Positions 13,240 to 20,652 of a stretch of DNA of 27,905 nucleotides are shown here, one piece after another. Positions within the stretch are counted from its first letter, which is position 1. The number at the start of each line of letters is the position of its first letter. The position numbers and the translations under genes were made by a program. The notes beneath the pieces were generated by a model. The model saw only the letters and a list, made by a program, of their open reading frames with translations. It was not told where the DNA came from and did no database searches. Source of the stretch: a virus; IMG/VR virus record IMGVR_UViG_3300034283_001065, positions 1 to 27,905 of that record; one strand, 5' to 3'.

Positions 13240-14411
13240 GCACTTGCAACTTCTTCAGAAGTTGTTTCTTGCAAGGGTTGTTCAACTTGCAACTCGCCAG
13301 AAGAAACCTTCTCGAACAAGTCATTAAATGCGATTCGAGTGGAGTCATCAAAACGATTGGTACAAAGCTCGATTGCCTTTTTCTGATTCTTAAAGATAGA
13401 GAAGGCACGAACAATATGAATCAAACGACGTGTAGTGATTGTTTCATCCACGCCACCAGCGTCAAACGTGCGACGGATAGCGTCTGCCCACTTGACCATG
13501 TTATCTGCAAAGTCTTCATCAATAGCATTGTAAGACTTCATCAGATTCATAATGATACGCTTTTCAACCTTAGAATCTGGATATTCTTGGTTGAACGTAA
13601 CCGCAAAACGCTCGAGGAACGCTTCGTTGAGTACGTTAGTACCGATGTAACGACCATCGTCACTACCCTTACCCTTTGTGTTAGCAGTAGCGAACACATT
13701 GAATCCAGGTGCGGGAACGATCATTTCGTTCTTAAGTTTGAAGTAATAGGGTTTGCCCTCGAGAATGGGTTGCAAACACAACAGGGTGTTAGCAGAGCCA
13801 GCGTCAATCTCATCAAGTAGCAGTACGGATCCTGTACGCATAGCGATGACGACTGGTCCTTCAACGATCTCTACGTTGCCATTCACAAGGGTCTTAGTAC
13901 CGATGAGTTGGTCTTCGTCAGTCATAGTGTTAAGGTTAACACGAATCAGAGCACGACGTTGCTTTGCGCAAATCTGCTCAATGGTAGTAGACTTACCGTT
14001 GCCAGTTGGACCCGAAATATAAGCAGGGTAAAATTGCTTTGACGAAATAATTTGTTCGAGGTCTTTGTGATTACCGAATGCGACATAGTTAGCATCCAAA
14101 CGTGGGATGAGCGATTCAGTATCCGTAAAATCAACCACAACAGACTCCATTTTCTTTGCTGATGGTTCAGCGTATTCAGTTACAGGTTTGCGAGCCATAG
14201 GTTGTGTTACGGAACCTCCAGGGATCGCATAAAGTCCACGACCCAGTTGAGTTTGCATCAACCATAGTGGATGGAAAGGGTTACCCATCGATTCACGAAC
14301 AGTCAACAGTTGACTGCGAGTAACAGTACCTGAAGTCTGAACATCGGGAAACATCTCAAAGAGTTTCTGCTCAAACTCAGCTTTTTGCGCTTCAGTAATT
14401 TTAGCCATCAT
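13236..14411 (-). CDS. cobS: CobS/MoxR-like AAA+ ATPase
   Basis: 391 aa. Walker A SGPTGNGKST (residues 133-142), Walker B SVLLLDEIDAG (195-205), sensor 1 NVFATANT (238-245), then GRYIGTNVLNEAFLERF with Arg268 as likely arginine finger. This follows the CobS subunit of aerobic cobalt chelatase and the MoxR group. Such ATPases work with a VWA-domain partner to insert metals or remodel proteins. The N-terminal domain (to about 65) with RGLYAIPG is shared with the 119-aa protein. CobS-like genes are common in T4-like marine phages, where true cobalamin synthesis is unproven. ATGATG start: GGAGTGA favours the second ATG (14408). Own consensus promoter. Confidence 0.92.
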   Translation of the reverse strand: MMAKITEAQKAEFEQKLFEMFPDVQTSGTVTRSQLLTVRESMGNPFHPLWLMQTQLGRGLYAIPGGSVTQPMARKPVTEYAEPSAKKMESVVVDFTDTESLIPRLDANYVAFGNHKDLEQIISSKQFYPAYISGPTGNGKSTTIEQICAKQRRALIRVNLNTMTDEDQLIGTKTLVNGNVEIVEGPVVIAMRTGSVLLLDEIDAGSANTLLCLQPILEGKPYYFKLKNEMIVPAPGFNVFATANTKGKGSDDGRYIGTNVLNEAFLERFAVTFNQEYPDSKVEKRIIMNLMKSYNAIDEDFADNMVKWADAIRRTFDAGGVDETITTRRLIHIVRAFSIFKNQKKAIELCTNRFDDSTRIAFNDLFEKVSSGELQVEQPLQETTSEEVASA

Positions 14412-14448
14412 TCACTCCATTCATCATAAAAGTATTTCGCATAAGATA

Positions 14449-14477
14449 ATTATAGCACATGCAAGGATTATTGTCAA
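14449..14477 (-). promoter_or_regulatory. early-type sigma70 promoter of the CobS-like gene
   Basis: TTGACA (14477-14472), 17-bp spacer beginning ATAATC, TATAAT (14454-14449). The TGA of the -35 box is the stop codon of the 70-aa gene. Leader of about 31 nt. Confidence 0.9.
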
Positions 14478-14686
14478 GCAATTTCTTCCACGGTTACAAC
14501 ATACTTACGTCCATTGCCATCTTCAACTACCATGGTCTTCTTTGTAGATTTGAAAGCACCATTGCTATCCAAATCCCAGTTTATCTTTCCAACTTCGTTC
14601 AGCGGAACAGGCGCAAAGGCATCTTCCTTGGCAGCAACCAACGCTTTACGAACCCTGTCTGCAATATAATCACAATAAACTAACAT
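14474..14686 (-). CDS. 70-aa hypothetical protein between the CobT- and CobS-like genes
   Basis: Not recognised. N-terminal helix (YCDYIADRVRKALVAAKEDA), then a beta-rich part with GKINWDLDSNGAFKSTKKTM and RKYVVTVEEIA. GAGGAG precedes the ATG. It has its own promoter and its stop is used in the next promoter's -35 box. Placement between the two subunits of an ATPase/VWA pair suggests a client, adaptor or regulator; no motif confirms this. Confidence 0.75.
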   Translation of the reverse strand: MLVYCDYIADRVRKALVAAKEDAFAPVPLNEVGKINWDLDSNGAFKSTKKTMVVEDGNGRKYVVTVEEIA

Positions 14687-14718
14687 AGAAACTCCTCAAT
14701 TTTTCAGTCTATAATAAT

Positions 14719-14747
14719 ATTATACAGGAATTCTGAATTATTGTAAA
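14719..14747 (-). promoter_or_regulatory. early-type sigma70 promoter of the 70-aa gene
   Basis: TTTACA (14747-14742), 17-bp spacer ATAATTC...CCTG, TATAAT (14724-14719). Leader of about 26 nt with GAGGAG. Confidence 0.85.
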
Positions 14748-14761
14748 GCATTATTTTCATT

Positions 14762-14808
14762 CCCCTACGGTTTATAGGGGATTAGAAACCCTCTACCAGA
14801 GAGGGTTT
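14762..14808 (-). terminator. tandem hairpins after the CobT-like gene
   Basis: Minus-strand hairpin 1 AAACCCTCT-CTGGT-AGAGGGTTT (14808-14786), then hairpin 2 CCCCTA-TAAACCG-TAGGGG (14780-14762, with one weak closing pair). It starts 3 nt past the stop. T-tracts are short (TTTCTAAT), so termination may be partial or the hairpins may protect the 3' end. Confidence 0.6.
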
Positions 14809-14811
14809 GGC

Positions 14812-17058
14812 TCACGCCACCAGCCCCACGAACCGATTGAGTAGGATACGACTGGTTTTCTTCACGTTCATATACTTCTCAAACTGCTTTGCGATCGCCT
14901 TGCTATTCATAGATTCCTTTACAGCAAGTTCGCCTTCTTGGATCTCCAACTTAGCAATAGACACCAAGAACAACTCATCGTGACCAGTGCCAGTCATGCT
15001 GTAGAAACCTTCCTTGCGGAGATTCACACGCATGTCATCAACAAGCAAACGACGTGCGGTATATTCACCAGAGGTAGAAACCGAACCGAGATTGTCATGG
15101 CAGAACTGCTCAAGCATACGCTTACTATTACGCAAGACATGGAAACCAATGACTGCGCAGTTGTATCTGTCACGAATAATGTTCAGCAAGACTGAAGTAT
15201 GGTTGTATCGTGATAGATTATACTCTTTGCGAGTCACAGGATCACGCATGTAGTTTTTAACTTTCACGCTCTTGTGTTGCTCATAGTTGTATTCAGTTTC
15301 TTGGATACCACCACTCACACTATTCAAAGCACTACCTTGACCATCGGTGAGAGTAATCAAAGAGAATTTCTCTACATTGTTTGTACGCAGAAACTTACTG
15401 ATTTGCGTATCAATCATATAGAGCAACGCTTCATTCAGTGGCGTACCACCCATACCGTAACCATTACCGTACTGGTATGGACGATCCAACATGAAAGATA
15501 CCATACGGTTAAACTCGCTGTTGCTCATTTTGTTGTTGAAGAATTCAATCAGATTGAAGTGGCTGCAAGCAACAAACTTCTTATCGTCTTTAGGATTTTT
15601 TTCTTCAGGATATTTCTGTCTACGCAAGTTGTAGTCGTTGCGTGTAGACTTATCATAATCACTAGAGAACGCAAACACTTGGTATGGAATCATAGCACGT
15701 TGGCAGAACATTGCTAGGCTGATTACCTGCTTGATAGTATCATCGATACACTCAATCATAGAGCCAGACCAGTCAAGCAAGAACAACATACCGTGATTCT
15801 TAGCATCGGGGATAATTTGAACACGACGGAACAAGTCGTCAGTCAACTGATATACTGCAAGTTTGCGTGCATCAAGTTGTCCGATCTTAGCTGTCTGCGT
15901 ACGTTTGTATTGTGTCGCAGACTTGCGCATCTCAAATTCTTTGACAAGGTAGTTTACAACACGTGAACTTTCTACCTTAAACTTTTCGACATCAGCCTTG
16001 CGTTTCGCATAGTGCTTGTCTCTCTCCGTAGTATTCAACAACCCTGTTTGGTAGTCGCTGAACATACGGGTGTCACGGTCTTCACGACCAACTTCAAGTT
16101 CTTCCAAAACACGCTTGTAACTAATTACGGTGTCTTCATAGAAGTTGTCATAGATGGTTGGCTCATAGATGCGCACCATAGTATTAGTATCTGCATACTC
16201 TTCAACCCTACGGTAGAATGCGTCATCGGTATGGGACTTAACTTCTTCGTCCTCATCCATCTTTGGCTCTTCTTTGGGGGTTTCTGGCTCTTGCTCTTCT
16301 TCTTTAGAGTTGCCATTAATTTTCTCTGCATCCTCATCCTCGACTTCATCTTCGTCAAGTTCTTCATCGTCATAGGATGCAGGATCCCAACCTTCTTCTT
16401 CGTCATCCTCAGCATCAAGCAACTGCTCTTCAAGTTCTTCTTGCTGGTCTTCAGAATCAAGATTCAACTTTTTACGCTCTTCCTCCATCAGCTGACGCAT
16501 TTTCTTGCGCTCACCTTTGGTGAAGTCATAGATTTCTTTTGCGACAGAGTATACATCTGCCATAGTATCGGTAGACTCAACCTTGCGAACAAAGTCCATC
16601 TCTGCTGGCGTAAAGCGAACACCACAGTTGATACCGCACTTGTAGTATAGGTTAATTCTATCAATCAACAAAAGTTTGGACAAGTCCTTACCCTGCAAGT
16701 CAAAGAAGTCTTTTTCGTTGAGTTCTTTGTAGCCTTGGATGAAGGTACGACGGAGTCCAGGATATTTGTTTTTGATTTTCTTTTCAATACGCACGTCTTC
16801 ACATACGTTCATGTAGCCGTGGAATGAGTGAGTATAATCTTCTTTCTTGATATACTCATTAGTAGTGAACAGTGCGTGACCCACCTCATGACCGATAAGC
16901 ATCTCTTCGACTTGATCGGACATTTCCTTCCACTGTGGGAGGGTGAGAGTTCGTGACTCAACATCAAATGATGCGGTACGCACTGGTGCCCTAAGAACCG
17001 TAAGATTCTCGCTGGCGAGCAACTTTGCTAGTAAGTCTTTGGAATTGTTTGTCATCAT
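14812..17058 (-). CDS. cobT: CobT-like VWA protein with HEVGH metallopeptidase-like motif
   Basis: 748 aa from the first ATG of ATGATG at 17058; a reading frame further upstream would cross the promoter and is rejected. Residues 57-61 are HEVGH with CEDVRIEKK at 86-94, the pattern of zinc metallopeptidases. A very acidic linker spans about 195-280. The C-terminal VWA domain has an intact MIDAS: DWSGS at 429-433, later GGTPLNEALL and TLTDGQGS. CobT of cobalt chelatase also joins an acidic linker and a MIDAS VWA domain, and pairs with CobS, here two genes downstream. Possible roles are metal insertion, ATP-driven protein remodelling or proteolysis. It has a consensus promoter but no Shine-Dalgarno site, and its mRNA appears leaderless. 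Confidence 0.9.
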   Translation of the reverse strand: MMTNNSKDLLAKLLASENLTVLRAPVRTASFDVESRTLTLPQWKEMSDQVEEMLIGHEVGHALFTTNEYIKKEDYTHSFHGYMNVCEDVRIEKKIKNKYPGLRRTFIQGYKELNEKDFFDLQGKDLSKLLLIDRINLYYKCGINCGVRFTPAEMDFVRKVESTDTMADVYSVAKEIYDFTKGERKKMRQLMEEERKKLNLDSEDQQEELEEQLLDAEDDEEEGWDPASYDDEELDEDEVEDEDAEKINGNSKEEEQEPETPKEEPKMDEDEEVKSHTDDAFYRRVEEYADTNTMVRIYEPTIYDNFYEDTVISYKRVLEELEVGREDRDTRMFSDYQTGLLNTTERDKHYAKRKADVEKFKVESSRVVNYLVKEFEMRKSATQYKRTQTAKIGQLDARKLAVYQLTDDLFRRVQIIPDAKNHGMLFLLDWSGSMIECIDDTIKQVISLAMFCQRAMIPYQVFAFSSDYDKSTRNDYNLRRQKYPEEKNPKDDKKFVACSHFNLIEFFNNKMSNSEFNRMVSFMLDRPYQYGNGYGMGGTPLNEALLYMIDTQISKFLRTNNVEKFSLITLTDGQGSALNSVSGGIQETEYNYEQHKSVKVKNYMRDPVTRKEYNLSRYNHTSVLLNIIRDRYNCAVIGFHVLRNSKRMLEQFCHDNLGSVSTSGEYTARRLLVDDMRVNLRKEGFYSMTGTGHDELFLVSIAKLEIQEGELAVKESMNSKAIAKQFEKYMNVKKTSRILLNRFVGLVA

Positions 17059-17064
17059 AATATA

Positions 17065-17093
17065 ATTATACCTCAGGTGTGAATTAATGTCAA
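17065..17093 (-). promoter_or_regulatory. early-type sigma70 promoter of the CobT-like gene, leaderless
   Basis: TTGACA (17093-17088), 17-bp spacer TTAATTC...GAGG, TATAAT (17070-17065), full consensus. Six bases separate the -10 box from the ATG at 17058, so RNA should begin on or beside the start codon. The TGA of the -35 box is the stop codon of the 50-aa gene. Confidence 0.9.
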
Positions 17094-17242
17094 GCGAAAG
17101 CCAAGTCGTGCTCATAGCGTGTCAAGATACGCTCGACTTCAACACGATTCATCAATGCACCCTTCTCAACTTGCAAGATGTAATCAAGGCAGTAGTCATA
17201 CGCCAAACAGATAAGTTCTTTGTCAGTAAATCCAGCCCACAT
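17090..17242 (-). CDS. 50-aa hypothetical protein
   Basis: ATG at 17242 with AGGAGTG upstream. Begins MWAGFTDKELICLAYDYCLD, then YILQVEKGALMNRVEVERIL and TRYEHDLAFA: almost wholly helical, mildly acidic, with an amphipathic pattern suited to protein contacts. It has its own promoter and its stop codon is built into the promoter of the CobT-like gene. No family recognised. Confidence 0.75.
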   Translation of the reverse strand: MWAGFTDKELICLAYDYCLDYILQVEKGALMNRVEVERILTRYEHDLAFA

Positions 17243-17274
17243 AATTCACTCCTGTTTTCATCATCAATAATAGA

Positions 17275-17303
17275 ATTATACAGGATTTTTGAATTAAAGT
17301 AAA
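17275..17303 (-). promoter_or_regulatory. early-type sigma70 promoter of the 50-aa gene
   Basis: TTTACT (17303-17298), 17-bp spacer TTAATTC...CCTG, TATAAT (17280-17275). Leader of about 26 nt with AGGAG. Confidence 0.8.
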
Positions 17304-17363
17304 TACCCCCAAAACTCCTCTGTTTCAGAGGGTTCCAAAACCCTACTGGGCGTAGGGGTATTT
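17301..17363 (-). terminator. nested and tandem hairpins after gp46
   Basis: Minus-strand hairpins CCCTAC-GCCCA-GTAGGG followed by TTTT, and CCTCTG-AAA-CAGAGG followed by AGTTTT. An alternative outer stem AAATACCCC / GGGGTATTT (9 bp) encloses both. It begins at the gp46 stop codon and ends at the next promoter. Confidence 0.7.
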
Positions 17364-19081
17364 TATGGGCTTACAATTACGGAAAAATCGTTGCGCTTCT
17401 CAAACTTGATAACGCTACGGAATTTATCAAAAAGCTGATCGCCTTTGTGACTGATGACGAAAGTGTTGGATCTTTCGCCAAGTTGGGACATGACAGACAG
17501 GAAGTAATCAGTTCCTGATGTGTCAAGAGAGGAATCAAAGATCTCGTCAAGGATGAGTAGGTTTGTATTGACAGAGTTTTTCATCTTAGCAATCTGACGC
17601 CAAGTGAATAGGATAGCCAAGTCAATACGCATCTTCTCGCCTTCAGAGAAACTTGCATAGGTAAACTCATCACGGTATCGTGATTTAATAACTTCATTGA
17701 AAGACTCATCAAGTTCGAAGTGAACAAAGAAGTCCATCGCTTGTAGATACATGTTGATCAACTTATTCATTGCAGGCAGGTACTCACGAATAATCGCAGT
17801 CTTGATACCTGTGTCTTTCAGCAATGTAGAAGCAACTTCTTCTAAGTTCCTTTGTTCAAGCAAAGCAGTTTTAGTATTGATACACTCAAGTGCTTTGGCA
17901 GCAAGTTCTTTTAACTTGGCTTTCTCTTCATCAATATTAGCAGTGTTTTCTTTTGCTTCTTCTATCTCATTCTGCAAAGATGTATTTTGCTTGTTCAATA
18001 ATGTGATAGAAGAATTGAAGGAAGAAACTTCTGCGGTAAGAGACATAATCTCATCTTGAACCTTTTTAATTTCAGCAAGACGCTGGCGAAGTTTGACAAG
18101 AGCTTCATCAATCTTTTGAATAAAGTCTGCATTACTTTGCGCATCTTGCTTCATTTTATCCACGATAGAACTCTTATGTTCATGAGGGATATCTTGCGCA
18201 CAAGAAGGGCAACTATCGTTATTGACAAAAAACTCGATATGTGTATCGATCTCTGTATTCTTTTCTTTCTTTCGATTCAGAGAATTAAGAAGTTTGTCGA
18301 TACCTTCTTCTACGTCAGTCCTATCCTTTATACTCTCTCGTAGTGCATCAACTCTAACATTCGTTCCCTCAATGTTAGTTGTGATGGTTGAAATCTCCAA
18401 ATTATTTGCTGTGATCTTTTGTTGAATAGAATCGATGTATTCATTTTTGGATTGGACCAGAGACTTAATAAGTTTTTGTTGTGCGTCAACTTCGGCTCTT
18501 GATTTCGATAAAGTAGATTCAACATCGAGCAACTCCATTTTTGATTTTGCGCTCTTCTCTTTTAAGAGAGTGTTCATTGTTGAGAAGATACGGATATCCA
18601 AAATATCTTCAATAACATCTTTACGCTGGTTAGATGGTAACTGCATAAAAGGAACAAACGATGCTGAACCCAGAATGACTACCTGCGTAAATGTTTTATA
18701 GTTTAACTTTAGGATTTGCTGCTCAAGGATCTTTTGATAATCTCTTGATGCAGAGTCTTGATTGAGAAGGGTTGTTCCCTGATAGATCTCAAAGATGTTT
18801 GGCTTGATGCCACGGATAATTTTATATTCAGCTGAGCCGATACTAAACTCAATTTCAACAAGACAGTTTTTAAGATTGATACTATTGATTAGTTGGTTCT
18901 TGTTGATATTGCGGAAGGGTTTTCCAAATAGACCAAAGCAAAGAGCATCTAAAATAGTTGACTTACCTTCACCATTCTTACCTACAATTAGCGTAGTAAG
19001 AGAACGATTTAATTCAACTGTATTGGGAGAGTTGCCTGTAGATAAAAAGTTTTTCCAAGTTACCTTCTTCAGTTCAATCAT
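17363..19081 (-). CDS. 46: gp46 recombination nuclease ATPase subunit (Rad50-like)
   Basis: 572 aa (T4: 560). Walker A GKNGEGKST at residues 34-42, long coiled coils, a zinc hook CPSC in the middle (NDSCPSCAQDIP), then signature FSEGEKMRIDLAI and Walker B NLLILDEIFD. With gp47 it resects DNA ends for recombination-dependent replication and host DNA breakdown. Its ATG overlaps the stop of the inserted 103-aa gene (ATGA). Confidence 0.97.
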   Translation of the reverse strand: MIELKKVTWKNFLSTGNSPNTVELNRSLTTLIVGKNGEGKSTILDALCFGLFGKPFRNINKNQLINSINLKNCLVEIEFSIGSAEYKIIRGIKPNIFEIYQGTTLLNQDSASRDYQKILEQQILKLNYKTFTQVVILGSASFVPFMQLPSNQRKDVIEDILDIRIFSTMNTLLKEKSAKSKMELLDVESTLSKSRAEVDAQQKLIKSLVQSKNEYIDSIQQKITANNLEISTITTNIEGTNVRVDALRESIKDRTDVEEGIDKLLNSLNRKKEKNTEIDTHIEFFVNNDSCPSCAQDIPHEHKSSIVDKMKQDAQSNADFIQKIDEALVKLRQRLAEIKKVQDEIMSLTAEVSSFNSSITLLNKQNTSLQNEIEEAKENTANIDEEKAKLKELAAKALECINTKTALLEQRNLEEVASTLLKDTGIKTAIIREYLPAMNKLINMYLQAMDFFVHFELDESFNEVIKSRYRDEFTYASFSEGEKMRIDLAILFTWRQIAKMKNSVNTNLLILDEIFDSSLDTSGTDYFLSVMSQLGERSNTFVISHKGDQLFDKFRSVIKFEKRNDFSVIVSP

Positions 19082-19389
19082 TTACCCATCCATTTCATAC
19101 CAAATATTTTTTTCATCAATACCTTCTGTAAGAAAGTAGGTTTGCGTTTATTGTTTTCAATTTCCCAGCTACCAAGTCTAGTACTGTTTTCCCAGTCAAT
19201 GGAATTAGTAGTTAGCGTCAATCCTGTGATACTACCATTCATAGCACTACCAGCAGAAATAGTTATCGTTGAATTACTAATAAACTTCCTACGCTGTTCT
19301 TCAATATACTCAAGTGTTTTTGTATAATCAAGATCGAGCGGAATCTGTTCCGTCAACGGAAAAAAATACTGAATCTCAAGTTGCTGCAT
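19078..19389 (-). CDS. hypothetical protein inserted between gp47 and gp46
   Basis: 103 aa from the ATG at 19389, which shares bases with the gp47 stop (TGATG). Begins QQLEIQYFFPLTEQIPLDLD, then a helix (KTLEYIEEQRRKFI), a Ser/Thr/Gly-rich stretch (TITISAGSAMNGSITGLTLT) and a basic tail ending FGMKWMGK. Not recognised. It is locked into the gp47-gp46 operon by overlaps at both ends, suggesting equal expression and a role with the nuclease. Confidence 0.8.
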   Translation of the reverse strand: MQQLEIQYFFPLTEQIPLDLDYTKTLEYIEEQRRKFISNSTITISAGSAMNGSITGLTLTTNSIDWENSTRLGSWEIENNKRKPTFLQKVLMKKIFGMKWMGK

Positions 19390-20450
19390 CAAACCACCTC
19401 TACGTTAATTGCCTCGGTGTAAAGTGTCTTAACAAATGTTTTAATCTTTTCTTTATCAAGATCAGTTTCGATAGAATCAATGTATTCACTCAAAACTGTC
19501 TGTGTATCTTCTAAGTTAATTTCAGAAGAAACTTCTCCTTCATTGAAAGCAGAAAAATCTTCAATGATTTTCACTTCATATGGTGGAGGATTATTAGTAT
19601 ATACTCTTGAAAGGAATTTGTCAAACTTGTAAAAGTCTGCCTTGTTTACAACAACAACCTTAACAAACTTTTCACCAAATCTAGATACATCAAGTGTTTC
19701 TGCTTCTGGTGTGCTGTCGTCATATTCATAACGATCAAACATCGTGTAAGGGTTTTCTACGAAAGTGAGACTGCGAGCGCTAAGATCAAAGGTGTGGAAA
19801 CCACGAGGATCGTTATAATCCTGCCAAGTAAGTTCATATGGGTTTCCAACATAAGTGATGTTATCTTTACTACTGCGATGGTGATAATGACCACTAAAAA
19901 CACAGTCAAACTTTTTAAACAAAGAAGGATCAAGTCCGTCATGGCTTTCCATTCCTCTATACATGGCAAACCCTGCGATCTCAAAATGCCCCATACAAAT
20001 TTCAGCTGGGGTGTTCTTTAATGTTTCAATAGAATCACTGTAGTTCTCAGCGCAGATCCAAGGCATCATACAAATAGGAATGTCGTCTACGTAAATAGTT
20101 GTAGGCGAATCTATGATATTGATGTTGCTGTATTCTGCCAATAACAAATCAACAGAGTTTACATCGTTAGTATTTTTAAAGTATGTGTCATGGTTACCTG
20201 CAAGCATATGCACAGTAATACCAAGTTCTTCTAACCGATCAAAGAACATTTGCTTTGCTCTTTTTAGGGTAAAGAAGTTTACATACTTACGTCTATCAAA
20301 TGTATCACCAAGAATCAGTAATGTGGTGATTCCTTCCTCTTTTAACTTAGGAAAGAAAATTGTATCATAAAACTTTTCATAAAAATTCAAAAACGCAACT
20401 GAGTCATTGCGTGCACCGAAGTGCTGGTCAGTTATTATCGCAGTCTTCAT
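19389..20450 (-). CDS. 47: gp47 recombination nuclease subunit (Mre11-like)
   Basis: 353 aa (T4: 339). Calcineurin-like phosphoesterase motifs in order: TDQHFGARND, LGDTFDRRKY, LAGNHDTYF, MGHFEIAG and SGHYHHRS, which supply the two-metal site. The start has AGGATATATT upstream. Forms the end-resection complex with gp46. Likely co-transcribed with gp55, since no promoter is seen in the short gap upstream. Confidence 0.96.
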   Translation of the reverse strand: MKTAIITDQHFGARNDSVAFLNFYEKFYDTIFFPKLKEEGITTLLILGDTFDRRKYVNFFTLKRAKQMFFDRLEELGITVHMLAGNHDTYFKNTNDVNSVDLLLAEYSNINIIDSPTTIYVDDIPICMMPWICAENYSDSIETLKNTPAEICMGHFEIAGFAMYRGMESHDGLDPSLFKKFDCVFSGHYHHRSSKDNITYVGNPYELTWQDYNDPRGFHTFDLSARSLTFVENPYTMFDRYEYDDSTPEAETLDVSRFGEKFVKVVVVNKADFYKFDKFLSRVYTNNPPPYEVKIIEDFSAFNEGEVSSEINLEDTQTVLSEYIDSIETDLDKEKIKTFVKTLYTEAINVEVV

Positions 20451-20466
20451 AATATATCCTGACTAA

Positions 20467-20652
20467 TTATTCAGTAACTTTTAATTCGCTCACCAATACG
20501 TTAATTTGACGCTTTACTGCTTCTTTTGGAACACCGTCTTCATCATCTTCAACGTGGTCATATTCAATCCAAATACGATCAGCGTCAGCTTCTTTAATAA
20601 ATGTCGCTGGAACCCATGCATCATTATGGTAAATTTCATAAGTCTTAGCCAT
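20467..20652 (-). CDS. 61-aa hypothetical acidic protein
   Basis: ATG at 20652, inside the end of gp55 (8-bp overlap), with AAGGAGATATTA upstream. Reads as a small beta-rich domain: AKTYEIYHNDAWVPATFIKE, then RIWIEYDHVEDDEDGVPKEA and RQINVLVSELKV, resembling a Tudor/SH3-like barrel in hydrophobic pattern. No family assigned. Confidence 0.75.
   Translation of the reverse strand: MAKTYEIYHNDAWVPATFIKEADADRIWIEYDHVEDDEDGVPKEAVKRQINVLVSELKVTE

Noticed and set aside
13233-13820. Plus-strand frame of 195 codons opposite the CobS-like gene
   Set aside because: Antisense of conserved Walker and sensor motifs; composition is not protein-like.
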